64,000 nucleotides of DNA from NCBI RefSeq assembly GCF_007830125.1, contig NZ_VLLG01000004.1, positions 856,326-920,325 on the forward strand, written 5' to 3'. Source of the DNA: Chitinophaga japonensis (lineage in GTDB: Bacteria; Bacteroidota; Bacteroidia; Chitinophagales; Chitinophagaceae). A model generated the notes under the pieces. It was not told the DNA's origin. It ran no database searches and saw nothing but the letters and a program-made list of their open reading frames with translations. Shown in pieces: positions 54,269 to 63,836 of this stretch. Every line of letters begins with the position of its first letter. Position 1 is the first letter of the stretch. Made by a program: the position numbers and the translations under genes.

Positions 54269-55696
54269 CTAGGCATTTAGTAAAAGACTCCGGTGATTTA
54301 CATTCACTGTCCTTATTACCCGAAGATATCTTCGCTTAAGCAAATACTCTAATAGCAACAGGACAGGTATCGCCACCAAATAATACACCAACCACATATC
54401 CATACCTGACCCCCTTACAAACTGAATGAAAATGGTGAACAGAAATACCACGCTCATATTTCTAAAAGAAAGGACACCATTTCTTATCTGTGTAAATGCG
54501 CTATGGCATAACCTGTTAAAATACCGGTATCCCACAAAAAGCAATAACAGGCCCGGCAAGTGAAAATTCCAGAGTAATTCGGAATATAATACAATGGGTA
54601 AGGATCCTCCCTCTCTCCTAAATACCGGCATAAACTTGGAAGTATAGACATCTACCATACTGCTGGGTTTGTTAGGGAAAACCGATCTGGGTATGGGCAC
54701 GAACAAAACTTTCAAAAAGGTGCTTCCCTTTAACAACGGCGTACGACCCGAAAACACATATTCCGCTGCATTGGCCGAATTTCCGTAAACAGCATTTACT
54801 TCCAGGTTTACTGCCAGTGCATCCACAAAGTAATCTTCCTTCATATAAACCGATACATAGTCATTGGCGTCGAAAATGTTCTTGACGTTATAACCTCCGT
54901 AACCACGTAGTAATGAGGCGATAATAACGACATATAGCACCACAGCACCTAAAAAAACAAACAATAGCAATTTCCCGAACGAATAGTTGAACCTGACAGT
55001 CCCTTTCAAAACTTCGGCGAGTAGTATTAATAAAAAAACGAATAGTATTTCCCGTTTGGACATAAAATGCCCTGCTGTAAAAAAGACCACAATCAATAAA
55101 TATAGCAACCAGCGGAACCGCTTCCCCTCCATTGCAAGCATTAGACATACAGGTATCACGATCGCCAACTGCAAAGAATAACTGAAGCTACCGCTTCCTC
55201 CCAGAAAAGACAGATCAATCTCTACCAAGCTCAGCAGCAGCAGCGCAGTAAAGCTGATGATATAATAAATGCCTGTTGGCTTGCTTATTTTCCATTTTAC
55301 TGGCAGACGATCGCCAACTGCAATTACTGGCCTATGCTTAAACAGGTATCGTGGAATGGCAAGATATACAACAAGGTTGCATCCCAGCAGGTAAGCTGTA
55401 ATCCAGTTCAGATGCTTACTTCTTTGAATAACTCTATAGTATGTATCAGACAGGCCAAATTCCCGGGACACAGCATATGCGCCTAATGCAAAACTAAGAC
55501 AGAGGTATAGCAGCGTTACAAATGAAGGACTTAAAAAAAATAAGGATTTATCGGCGATAGATTTAGAATGTAAAACAAAAAGGACTAACTGTATAATAAA
55601 AAAAATATACGAGTACTTAAAAAGAAACTGATGGTCTCCTTCCAAACTAATGGCCAGCAGCAAAGCCTGTATACTGTAAAATAATAAATTATTCAT
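54269..55696 (-). CDS. Wzy-like oligosaccharide repeat-unit polymerase
   Basis: A 475-residue polytopic inner membrane protein, about 11-12 hydrophobic segments, with a large hydrophilic periplasmic loop at about 280-370 (VNLEVNAVYGNSANAAEYVFSG). This is the topology of O-antigen polymerases that join lipid-linked repeat units. Wzy proteins show little sequence similarity, so the call rests on topology and on the neighbouring flippase. The ATG at 55696 overlaps the flippase stop as ATGA and gives MNNLLFYSIQALLLAI; a longer frame from 55831 would run deep into the flippase gene and is rejected. Confidence 0.75.
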   Translation of the reverse strand: MNNLLFYSIQALLLAISLEGDHQFLFKYSYIFFIIQLVLFVLHSKSIADKSLFFLSPSFVTLLYLCLSFALGAYAVSREFGLSDTYYRVIQRSKHLNWITAYLLGCNLVVYLAIPRYLFKHRPVIAVGDRLPVKWKISKPTGIYYIISFTALLLLSLVEIDLSFLGGSGSFSYSLQLAIVIPVCLMLAMEGKRFRWLLYLLIVVFFTAGHFMSKREILFVFLLILLAEVLKGTVRFNYSFGKLLLFVFLGAVVLYVVIIASLLRGYGGYNVKNIFDANDYVSVYMKEDYFVDALAVNLEVNAVYGNSANAAEYVFSGRTPLLKGSTFLKVLFVPIPRSVFPNKPSSMVDVYTSKFMPVFRREGGSLPIVLYSELLWNFHLPGLLLLFVGYRYFNRLCHSAFTQIRNGVLSFRNMSVVFLFTIFIQFVRGSGMDMWLVYYLVAIPVLLLLEYLLKRRYLRVIRTVNVNHRSLLLNA

Positions 55697-57210
55697 ACAT
55701 ATTTTCTGTAAAACCGGGTTAATAGCACCAGGATCGTCGCCAGTACCGCAATCATCAATGTTAACCTCAGAAGTATGCTTTCCACTGTTACAAAGTACAA
55801 CAGGAAAAAGCTGGCAAAAACCAGCGCCCATATAGCAATAGATTCTGGCGATGCAATAAAATCATGGTCACAAAGCTTCTTCCTGTAATAAAAGGGAAGA
55901 AATAGCAATGTGCTCAACACATAAGCTATTCCAAATGCACCGGCTCTTCCGGCCGCGCCTTCATCTCTGAGCAGGTACATTGTCACAAGGGCGATTACTC
56001 CCCAGCAGGTATTGCTGAACATATTCCACCACATGTGACTACCTGCCGCAAAGTTCCTGACGATACCCTGCCGGTGTGAAATAACAATAGTGCTGATCAT
56101 GATTATCATGATGGTTATATGTAACTCGTGTCCGGAAAAGCTCTTTCCGAACAGCACATCGCCGGCTTCCGGAACAAACATACAGGGAAGGGCAATGAAT
56201 ATGCCAATGGCCCAGGGAAGCATACAGTTTAGCATCTCAAATTTTTTACTTTTTTTCTCGAAGTTCTGAACGGCATAAGGAAGTAGTACCTGTCCCAACA
56301 TGCCATTTACAACATTCGCTATCAGCATGATGCTCAAGCCGGCGTTATAAATCCCTAGTTCCTTGAACCCTTCCGGCTGTTTTATCAGTATGGCATTACA
56401 CAACCAGGTTACCGGCAGTATCAGCATATTACCCATGACAGCCGGCAGGCTGAACTGCGTAAGCACTTTAAACTCCTTTAAGGCACCCCGCTCATTTACG
56501 TTCACACCATACCTCGCCGCCACTTTCCGTACTTCAAAAAAACCCAGTACTGCTACCATCAGGGCATTGGTAGCAAGGCCTATTACGGCTCCCTCTACAC
56601 CCAAGTACCATACTAAAGCAATGGATACGGGAAAATTCACGGTTCCTGCGATCATGTTTATCCTTGCAAAGTTCTTGAATGCTTCAAATCCTGCTAGTGT
56701 GCCGTTTTGCGCGCTATTAATAGAATAAAAAAAGATAGCCAATGCGCCAATCCTGAGATCGTTTGCCAAAGCAGGTGCTTGTAAAGAACGGATGGCTAGC
56801 ACTTCCGCAGCACTTATCATTACCATTGCTATAAGAAACCCTACTACCCATGACACCATAGCAGACAGTTTGATGATACGCCCTGCTTTGACCTTATCAT
56901 TCACTTTATGCTGTGCTATGAACTTGGTAGTGGTCATCCCCAGTCCAAATCCGGCAAAAGCCACAAACATGTCTATAGTTGCCCTTACCATACCGAACTC
57001 ACCAAACCCTTCCCTATTCAGCATCCTGGCCACACAAACAGATGTCAGGAAAACAATGCTTCTGAACACCACAGCACTGAAAAAAGTCCATACAATACCC
57101 TGTGATATCTTTCTAGCAGTTCCGGATTTTAGGTCCGCCTGTAAATCCCCGCGTATTCTTTTTGGGAAAAAAGGGATGATTCTTTCCTGCAACTCCTGTA
57201 TGTCTGGCAT
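55693..57210 (-). CDS. Wzx-like oligosaccharide flippase
   Basis: A 505-residue MOP-superfamily flippase moving undecaprenyl-linked repeat units to the outer leaflet. After a ~35-residue cytoplasmic N terminus comes the first helix block GIVWTFFSAVVFRSIVFLTS with VCVARMLNREGFGEFGMVRA, the polysaccharide-synthase signature. About 12-14 helices follow (LGMTTTKFIAQHK and later GMLGQVLLPYAVQNFEKKSKK). It is followed by a Wzy-type gene with a 4-bp overlap, making a Wzx/Wzy pair. Confidence 0.88.
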   Translation of the reverse strand: MPDIQELQERIIPFFPKRIRGDLQADLKSGTARKISQGIVWTFFSAVVFRSIVFLTSVCVARMLNREGFGEFGMVRATIDMFVAFAGFGLGMTTTKFIAQHKVNDKVKAGRIIKLSAMVSWVVGFLIAMVMISAAEVLAIRSLQAPALANDLRIGALAIFFYSINSAQNGTLAGFEAFKNFARINMIAGTVNFPVSIALVWYLGVEGAVIGLATNALMVAVLGFFEVRKVAARYGVNVNERGALKEFKVLTQFSLPAVMGNMLILPVTWLCNAILIKQPEGFKELGIYNAGLSIMLIANVVNGMLGQVLLPYAVQNFEKKSKKFEMLNCMLPWAIGIFIALPCMFVPEAGDVLFGKSFSGHELHITIMIIMISTIVISHRQGIVRNFAAGSHMWWNMFSNTCWGVIALVTMYLLRDEGAAGRAGAFGIAYVLSTLLFLPFYYRKKLCDHDFIASPESIAIWALVFASFFLLYFVTVESILLRLTLMIAVLATILVLLTRFYRKYV

Positions 57211-57237
57211 ATATTCGTCTCTTCATTAATGTCTTGT

Positions 57238-58530
57238 CTACAATCTTGCATCCACCAGGTCTCTGTCAAGACAGGCTTTGGTGTCAAATATTACCCCGTT
57301 ATTGCGTCTTACTTTCTCATAATCGAACTTCAGAAACTCATCGTGAGCCACGGCCACAATAATCGCGTCATATACAATGGAGGTGTCCAGCCGTTTCAGC
57401 ACCTTCAACCCGTACTCATGTTCAACTTCCGCCGCATTCACCCAGGGGTCATATATATCGACCTCCAGTCCAAATTGTCTCAATTCCTGGTAAATATCTA
57501 CTACGCGGGTATTACGTACGTCCGGGCAATTCTCTTTAAAGGTAATGCCCATGATTAAGGCCCTGGAGCCTTTAACTTTGTGATCCTTTTCTATCATCAA
57601 CTTCAACACTTTATTGGCAACAAACTGCCCCATGCAATCATTCACCCTTCTGCCGGACAATATCACCTGGGGATGATAACCCAGCGACTGTGCCTTGTGT
57701 GCCAGGTAATAAGGATCTACGCCTATACAATGGCCGCCCACAAGACCTGGCTTATACTTCAGGAAATTCCACTTACTGCCGGCCGCTTCAATAACATCAT
57801 AAGTATCTATTCCCATCCGGTCAAAGATCAGGGAAAGCTCATTCATGAAGGAAATGTTTACATCCCTTTGCGCGTTCTCAATAGCTTTAGACGCTTCTGC
57901 CACCTTTATACTGGGAGCTTTGTGCGTACCCGCCTCTATAATAGAACGGTATAAGGCATCCACCCGGTCGGCAATTTCTGGAGTGGAACCGCTGGTAACT
58001 TTCCTGATCTTGGTAAGCGTATTAACTTTATCTCCCGGGTTGATCCGCTCAGGCGAATACCCGGCAAAAAAGTCTCTGTTAAACTTCAATTTTGAGTACC
58101 GCTCTAGTACCGGCACACAGTCCTCCTCCGTACATCCCGGGTATACGGTGGACTCATATATTACAACATCCCCCTTCTTCAGTATCCGGCCAAGCATTTC
58201 GGATGCCTTCAGCAAAGGCCCAAGATCCGGCGCATGAAAACGATCGATAGGAGTAGGTACTGTTACTATAAAGATGTTACAGTTCTTGATGTGCTCGATA
58301 TTATCGGAAAGGCAAAGCCCTATTCCTTTCCCCTCATGCCTTTTGGCCATTGCGGCTTTCATTGCTTCCATATCAGCATCCATTGTGTGGTCTTTTCCAA
58401 GCCTCAGTGTCGCTACCCTTTCGCTATTGATATCAAAACCAAGAGTATCATAGTGCTTGCCGAACTCAATGGCCAATGGCAAGCCTACATAACCTAATCC
58501 GATAACTGCAATTTTCGGTTGTTGTGTCAT
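57238..58530 (-). CDS. UDP-sugar 6-dehydrogenase (TviB/WbpA-like)
   Basis: A 430-residue NAD-dependent dehydrogenase oxidising C6 of a UDP-HexNAc to the uronic acid. The N-terminal NAD site is KIAVIGLGYVGLPLAIEFGK. FIVTVPTPIDRFHAPDLGPL and ESTVYPGCTEEDCVPVLE are the TviB/Vi-antigen-like subgroup marks. The catalytic Cys is in GGHCIGVDPYYLAHKAQ (about 267). FAGYSPERINPGDK and KENCPDVRNTRVVDIY complete it. The likely product is UDP-GlcNAcA or UDP-GalNAcA, or with WecB UDP-ManNAcA; substrate choice is not decided by sequence. Confidence 0.92.
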   Translation of the reverse strand: MTQQPKIAVIGLGYVGLPLAIEFGKHYDTLGFDINSERVATLRLGKDHTMDADMEAMKAAMAKRHEGKGIGLCLSDNIEHIKNCNIFIVTVPTPIDRFHAPDLGPLLKASEMLGRILKKGDVVIYESTVYPGCTEEDCVPVLERYSKLKFNRDFFAGYSPERINPGDKVNTLTKIRKVTSGSTPEIADRVDALYRSIIEAGTHKAPSIKVAEASKAIENAQRDVNISFMNELSLIFDRMGIDTYDVIEAAGSKWNFLKYKPGLVGGHCIGVDPYYLAHKAQSLGYHPQVILSGRRVNDCMGQFVANKVLKLMIEKDHKVKGSRALIMGITFKENCPDVRNTRVVDIYQELRQFGLEVDIYDPWVNAAEVEHEYGLKVLKRLDTSIVYDAIIVAVAHDEFLKFDYEKVRRNNGVIFDTKACLDRDLVDARL

Positions 58531-58556
58531 GTAAGTATTTTTTTTATTCTAGATTA

Positions 58557-60968
58557 CTATTTCCTGAAGGTTAACCGCATTTTCCTGGCTAAGCTCTTAG
58601 GTCTATTGTTGGCATATCCATATCCGTAATTATATCCATAATTATATCCATAATTATATCCGTATCCTTTCCCTTCCTTAACATCATTTACTACCACATT
58701 CAGCTTAGGCATCTTACCCTGTATATACAATTCCTTTGATATCTGCAGTTGCTGTTTAAAGGTATAGCCTTGCCTGACGAGAAAGAGGGTAGCATCTGCC
58801 ATAGCGCCCAGCAATTGCGCATCCGTCACTAGACCTACGGGCGCCGTATCTACAATAATGTAGTCAAATTCCCGGCGAAGCGCTGCAAATAGTTTCCTGG
58901 TCTGCTCCAGCAGCAGCAATTCAGCCGGATTAGGAGGTATTGGTCCGGATGAGATCATCCAACAGTTCTCATTAATACCTGCCGGCCGGACCAATTCCTC
59001 TATAGAAGTCTTTCCTATAGCATATGTGCTGAAACCTTGTGTATTTTCCAATCCCAGCTTTTCGGATATTTTTGGTTTGCGAAGGTCCATCTCCATCAGC
59101 ACCACTTTTTTACCCGACAATGCCAGTATAGCAGCAAGATTTGTAGCGACAAAAGACTTCCCTTCGCCACTCATGCTGGATGTGACCAATATTACTTTTT
59201 CCTGTGCATTTGAGAGTATAAACTGCAGATTTGTCCGCATGGCACGGAACTGTTCCGCGATAGGCGTAACAGTATCCTTCTTTACCACAATATCTTCCTT
59301 ATCTTCGGTATGACCAATTTCTGCCAGTATGGGCACAGGCGTGTTGCCTGTAATATCCTGTTTATTGACCACACGTCGGTTTAGTGCCTCACGTAGGTAT
59401 AATACTAAAAAAGGCATTGCAATTCCCAGCAGTATGCCCACCAGGTATACAAGCATATGCTTGGGTGTATAGGGTATGGCCTCGCTCTTGGCAGGATCGA
59501 TCACCCTGGCTACCGCAAGATTGGATGATTTTGAAATGGCAGACTCCTCCCTTTTCTTCAACAGGAAAAGGTATAGCTCCTGCTTGATGGCCTGTTGACG
59601 TGAGTAGTCCAGGAAAATACGTTCCTTCGCCGGCACCTGCTGCATTTTCCTGTCAAGTTGGCTGGAACGGCCCTGCAATTCCCTGATGCTCGTCTGCAAC
59701 CCGCTTTTAAAAGATAACAGGTTGCTCGACAGGTCTTCCCGCAGGCTTCTTAGCTGCGCATCTATATTCTGCACCAGCGGGTTAGCGACGGTGTTAGACA
59801 CCAACAGCCGCTCCCGCTCCAACTGGAAGTTATTATACTTTTCTACCAGGGCTACAAAGGTAGGATCCTGTAAAACCAGAGAAGAGGGAACTATACGCTT
59901 GTTGTTCTTCTCATCGCTGATATATTTCTCCAGTGATTCCACCACGCTCAACTTTACTTCCTGTTCAGTTAACTGCCTGGAGAAGTCTCCCGTATTAGAT
60001 ATCAGCAGCTTTGCCTGTTCGCTTAAATCTGCCAGTTGATTGGCTTGCTTAAATTCCTGGATATTCTTTTCCACTTTGGTCAGCTCGCTGCCCACCAGCG
60101 CCAACCTATTATCAACAAAAGCGATGGTACTGTCCGCTATCCGATTCTTGGCCTCAACACTGGCTTTCATGTAGGCATTAATCAGCTCGTTCAATACCCA
60201 CTCCCCTTTTTCGGGAATAGTGCTGGTAAGCGTAAGGTCAATAGTGCTCACCTGCTTGTTGGGAACGCTTACATCCAGCTTTTCCAGGAAGTCTGCCACG
60301 GCCCTGTCCACAGATGTTACCCTTACAATATACTTTTCCTCATTCAGAGGACTGAACGGCTTTCGCTCCACCTGCATGAGCCCCTCCGGCAATTGTAGCG
60401 TGTCTCCCCATGCCAACGTCTTTTTTCGCATGCCTTCCCTGCTTATACTGAACTTACTCGCTGATACCGGTACTATAACGTAATCTACCTCTTCAAGGGT
60501 GTCTTTCAAGGCCAGCCATTGAATGGTAAACGGTACTTTCCTAAACTGCTCCGCCGTTTTCACCCGTCCTTCCAGCCAATAGGAAACATTGAGTTGCAGG
60601 TCCCTTACCACCTTTTCCATCAATGAGCGGGAATTCAGGATTTCTACTTCATTATCGACATTACTCTGATTATCGAACATCTGCAATTGCTCCAGTATCT
60701 GTTCACCCGGCATGTTACTGCCTTTCTGTTCGTCTTGTACGAGAATTTTAGCATTTACCTTGTAATCCGGGGTGGCATATCTCAGATATATCCAGGCTGC
60801 CAAAAGCCCCAGTATAATACAAAGTATAAACCAGTACCAGTAAATGGTGAGCCTGTCAACAACCTTTCGCAGGTCAATACTTCCGTCAGACGGCTCCGGC
60901 ATCGCTTCCTGCTGTAGCATGCCATTCAAAACCAGCTTACCATTAGTATTGTTATTGTGCTCTTGCAT
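58557..60968 (-). CDS. Wzc-like polysaccharide co-polymerase and tyrosine autokinase
   Basis: An 803-residue inner membrane protein controlling chain length and export. The Wzz domain is anchored by a helix at about 40-60 and one near 510-530, with a large periplasmic coiled-coil region (about 270-480). The C-terminal BY-kinase domain has Walker A SSMSGEGKSFVATNLA (about 595-610), Walker A' VVLMEMDLRKP and Walker B YIIVDTAPVGLVTD. The Tyr-rich tail (nine tyrosines in GYNY/GYGY units, about 770-790) is the autophosphorylation site. It is predicted to be dephosphorylated by the PHP phosphatase at 36652-37401. Confidence 0.93.
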   Translation of the reverse strand: MQEHNNNTNGKLVLNGMLQQEAMPEPSDGSIDLRKVVDRLTIYWYWFILCIILGLLAAWIYLRYATPDYKVNAKILVQDEQKGSNMPGEQILEQLQMFDNQSNVDNEVEILNSRSLMEKVVRDLQLNVSYWLEGRVKTAEQFRKVPFTIQWLALKDTLEEVDYVIVPVSASKFSISREGMRKKTLAWGDTLQLPEGLMQVERKPFSPLNEEKYIVRVTSVDRAVADFLEKLDVSVPNKQVSTIDLTLTSTIPEKGEWVLNELINAYMKASVEAKNRIADSTIAFVDNRLALVGSELTKVEKNIQEFKQANQLADLSEQAKLLISNTGDFSRQLTEQEVKLSVVESLEKYISDEKNNKRIVPSSLVLQDPTFVALVEKYNNFQLERERLLVSNTVANPLVQNIDAQLRSLREDLSSNLLSFKSGLQTSIRELQGRSSQLDRKMQQVPAKERIFLDYSRQQAIKQELYLFLLKKREESAISKSSNLAVARVIDPAKSEAIPYTPKHMLVYLVGILLGIAMPFLVLYLREALNRRVVNKQDITGNTPVPILAEIGHTEDKEDIVVKKDTVTPIAEQFRAMRTNLQFILSNAQEKVILVTSSMSGEGKSFVATNLAAILALSGKKVVLMEMDLRKPKISEKLGLENTQGFSTYAIGKTSIEELVRPAGINENCWMISSGPIPPNPAELLLLEQTRKLFAALRREFDYIIVDTAPVGLVTDAQLLGAMADATLFLVRQGYTFKQQLQISKELYIQGKMPKLNVVVNDVKEGKGYGYNYGYNYGYNYGYGYANNRPKSLARKMRLTFRK

Positions 60969-60983
60969 AGAACCGTTGTAGAT

Positions 60984-61790
60984 TTAAAACTGGATCCTGG
61001 ATGCCAATACGATCAACACCGACAACGCTGTAGCCAGCACAGACAATCTCCTTACCTGTGCCATGTCGGTTGACGCTACTTTCGCTTTGTTCGGCTCCAC
61101 ATATACAACATCTCCCTGTTGTAAATAGAAATAGGGAGAAGAGAATAAATTACTGTTATTCAGGTTAAAACGTACAAACTCCTTTTTGCCGTTGTTTTCC
61201 CTTATTAGCATCACATTTTCTCGCTTGCCATATATGGTAAGATCACCGGCGGCGCCGATAGCATCCAGCAGGGTTACCCTTTCATTGGGCATTATATAAG
61301 TAGAAGGCCTCGCAACCTCCCCCAGTACGGTTATTTTAAAATTGGCAAAACGCACAGCCACTACCGGATCTTTGTAAAATTCGGCAGCCTTGTTACGTAT
61401 CTCATCCCTTATCTGGCCGGTAGTTTTACCTTTTGCCATTATCCTCCCAATAAGTGGTAGTACTACATATCCTTCTTTATCTACTAAATAACCAGGCACT
61501 ACTGCAGTTCCGGTACTGCCAGCATTGCTTTGTGTATTGGCAGCAGGAGTAGACCAGCCAGTGTTATTTTGCTGATTTAATAATGCAGTGGTGGTGGGAT
61601 CCAGCGTTTGCACCGATACCTGTAATATATCGTCTGGCTGTATCACAGGTGTATAATAAATAGCCAACTCCACCATCTTTTGTCGCAATGTGTCCGGCAC
61701 ATCCTGGAAATAAGCTACATTCTTGGGAGTGGAGCAGGAAACAAAAATCAAGCCCCAGCACGCTATAAAGCCCAATCTGAATTTACTCAT
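60984..61790 (-). CDS. Wza-like polysaccharide export lipoprotein
   Basis: A 268-residue outer membrane polysaccharide export protein. Signal peptide with lipobox FVSC (Cys19). Poly_export domain (about 45-140, PVIQPDDILQVSVQTLDP), SLBB domain (about 165-215, FKITVLGEVARPSTYIMPNE and LLDAIGAAGDLT). The sequence ends with a C-terminal hydrophobic segment (VLATALSVLIVLASRIQF), as in Bacteroidetes Wza forms. It lies 15 bp upstream of the wzc-like gene and forms the trans-envelope channel with it. Confidence 0.92.
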   Translation of the reverse strand: MSKFRLGFIACWGLIFVSCSTPKNVAYFQDVPDTLRQKMVELAIYYTPVIQPDDILQVSVQTLDPTTTALLNQQNNTGWSTPAANTQSNAGSTGTAVVPGYLVDKEGYVVLPLIGRIMAKGKTTGQIRDEIRNKAAEFYKDPVVAVRFANFKITVLGEVARPSTYIMPNERVTLLDAIGAAGDLTIYGKRENVMLIRENNGKKEFVRFNLNNSNLFSSPYFYLQQGDVVYVEPNKAKVASTDMAQVRRLSVLATALSVLIVLASRIQF

Positions 61791-61870
61791 TTGAAATTTT
61801 GCTGTTTGAACTCATTTACATTACCACCATAGCCAATGCGGCAATATAGAATGGCTGTAGTATTGTATTG

Positions 61871-63769
61871 TTACATCTTAATTTTATCTCTATCCAATTG
61901 CTCGAAAGCGGAATTTTTGCTGATGAACTCCGGCACCAGTTTTTTCATCAGTGCGACGGTTGGCGTTATGTAGTGTTTATGGGCGGCATTGATCAGTTGT
62001 TTAATACTTTCCTCCACTTCTACAAAATCATACTCACGCACCCTGGCAATCAGTATCTTTTCGTGGTAAGTGGGCATCGTATTCTCTGCCGTGTTCAACA
62101 GCTCTTCATACAGCTTTTCACCGGGTCGCAGCCCGGTGTAAACGATCTGGATATCCTTACCGGGCTCCCTGCCACTCATACGTATCATTTTCCTTGCCAG
62201 ATCTGCGATCTTCACCGGCATCCCCATATCAAAAACAAAAATTTCCCCGCCCTGGCCCATTACACCGGCTTCCAGCACCAGTTGGCAGGCTTCCGGGATC
62301 GTCATAAAATACCGGGTAATATCCGGATGGGTAACCGTGAGCGGCCCCCCCTGTTCGAGTTGTCTCCTGAACCTGGGTATCACGGAGCCGTTAGAGCCCA
62401 GCACATTGCCGAAGCGTGTGGTGATAAAGCGGGTGGGTTTCCCGGCCAGGTAACGGTTGTAGGACTGGGTAAATATCTCTGCGATCCTCTTGGATGCGCC
62501 CATGACATTGGTAGGGTTAACGGCCTTGTCCGTAGATACCATTACGAACTTTTCCACTTCAAACTCAACGGACAGCTCCGCCAGTATCTTGGTGCCCAGC
62601 ACATTGTTCAGCACTGCAATGGAAGGGTTCTTCTCCATCATAGGCACATGCTTGTATGCGGCGGCATGATACACGATAGCCGGCGCATATACTTCAAACA
62701 ACTGGCGCATACGCGATTCGTCACACACATTACCGATAAAGGGGACTACCGGCACATCGGGCATTAGCTCCGATATTTCCAGCTCCAGCTCATGCAGGGG
62801 CGATTCCGCCTTATCACAAAGGACAATGGCGGCAGGCGCATATTTTGTCAGTTGCCTTACCAACTCACTGCCTATGGAGCCGGCGGCGCCTGTTACCAAT
62901 ATTGATCTGCCTGCCAGCTCCTGGCTGAGTTGCTGGTTCTGTATGCGGATCACAGACCTTTCCAGCAGATCCTCAATGTTGATGTCTTTGAGCTGGGCAT
63001 TGTCCCAGCCGCTGCTGATCCACTTGTCTACCGGCAACACTTTCTGCACCCGGATGTTCAGCGATACGCATTGTTCCACAAGCTCGTTCAGCAAGGAGGT
63101 CTCGATCTGCTCATCTGCAATAATAAGGAGCCGGATCCGCTCCTGTTTAACAAGCTTCTGCAAAGACAGGCTGTTGGCAGCATAAATGGGCAGTCCTTCC
63201 AGCCGCATCCCGGCATGGGCGTCTTTATCGTCCAGGAAGGCCACCACTTTGATACTTACATTATCATCCTCTCCTATCATCTTCCTCACCATCTGCCCGG
63301 AGTGGCCGGTGTTGTATACCGCGGCCCTGATCTTGTTCTCATTACTGTAGCGCCAGTAAAACCGGAAAAACCATTTTACCACCAGGCGGTAAGAAAGCCA
63401 GATGAACGTACTGGTAAAGAAGTTAATGAAGATGACAGAAAGCGGGAAAATGTCGCCCGTTTTGTTCAATACCCGCGAGTTGTCCACATAGTAATACACT
63501 ACTGCGCAGGAAAGGCCCAGGCAGGAGATACGCCCTATATCCGCTACGCTGGTATAGCGCACAATACCGGTGTAGGTGCGGAACAGCAGGGAAAGCAACA
63601 GGGTAACCCCCACCACTACACTCAGGATAGTGACTAACGGATACCGCCTAAACGCTTCCAGGTCAAAGTTTAACCGTAACAGTAGCGCGAGGTAGATTGC
63701 TATGCTGGCACAAGCAATATCTAATATGAGTATCAGCCATGAGGGGGTTATCCAAGATCGCTTAATCAT
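61871..63769 (-). CDS. Membrane-bound NDP-sugar 4,6-dehydratase (PglF/CapD/FlaA1 family)
   Basis: A 632-residue protein. Four N-terminal membrane helices (about 10-120) are followed by a CoA-binding-like Rossmann domain (about 145-270) and a C-terminal short-chain dehydratase. The latter has NAD motif TGAAGSIGSELVRQL (about 292-306) and the active-site segments VMVSTDKAVNPTNVMGASKR and TTRFGNVLGSNGSVIPRF. Members make UDP-4-keto-6-deoxy-GlcNAc. With the PglE-, PglD- and PglC-like genes 20 kb downstream in the same operon this gives a complete bacillosamine-type route. First gene of the operon; 80 bp of unassigned sequence separate it from the wza-like gene. Confidence 0.92.
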   Translation of the reverse strand: MIKRSWITPSWLILILDIACASIAIYLALLLRLNFDLEAFRRYPLVTILSVVVGVTLLLSLLFRTYTGIVRYTSVADIGRISCLGLSCAVVYYYVDNSRVLNKTGDIFPLSVIFINFFTSTFIWLSYRLVVKWFFRFYWRYSNENKIRAAVYNTGHSGQMVRKMIGEDDNVSIKVVAFLDDKDAHAGMRLEGLPIYAANSLSLQKLVKQERIRLLIIADEQIETSLLNELVEQCVSLNIRVQKVLPVDKWISSGWDNAQLKDINIEDLLERSVIRIQNQQLSQELAGRSILVTGAAGSIGSELVRQLTKYAPAAIVLCDKAESPLHELELEISELMPDVPVVPFIGNVCDESRMRQLFEVYAPAIVYHAAAYKHVPMMEKNPSIAVLNNVLGTKILAELSVEFEVEKFVMVSTDKAVNPTNVMGASKRIAEIFTQSYNRYLAGKPTRFITTRFGNVLGSNGSVIPRFRRQLEQGGPLTVTHPDITRYFMTIPEACQLVLEAGVMGQGGEIFVFDMGMPVKIADLARKMIRMSGREPGKDIQIVYTGLRPGEKLYEELLNTAENTMPTYHEKILIARVREYDFVEVEESIKQLINAAHKHYITPTVALMKKLVPEFISKNSAFEQLDRDKIKM

Positions 63770-63804
63770 TGGTTACTTTATAGATAAGGTTAAAACTAGA
63801 GTTT

Positions 63805-63836
63805 CAAATCAATGTTTAATCCATCAACACTTGCAA
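63805..63836 (-). promoter_or_regulatory. Candidate promoter of the exopolysaccharide operon
   Basis: On the minus strand TTG (63836-63834), a 21-bp spacer and TTGATTTG (63812-63805) match the Bacteroidetes pattern with one mismatch in the -7 box. It would give a leader of about 30 nt before the ATG at 63769. The remaining sequence to the window edge (63837-64000) is AT-rich with GC-rich last 50 bases. A 25-codon minus-strand frame open to the edge and ending TAA at 63926 may be the end of another gene, but cannot be assigned. Confidence 0.35.

Noticed and set aside
55697..55831. Longer start for the Wzy-like protein
   Set aside because: It would lie entirely inside the flippase gene in another frame; the ATG at 55696 overlaps the flippase stop as ATGA.
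58610..58670. Tandem-looking ATAATTATATCC repeats near the end of the wzc-like gene
   Set aside because: Explained by the Tyr-Gly/Tyr-Asn tail that is normal for this kinase family; not counted with the heptamer arrays.
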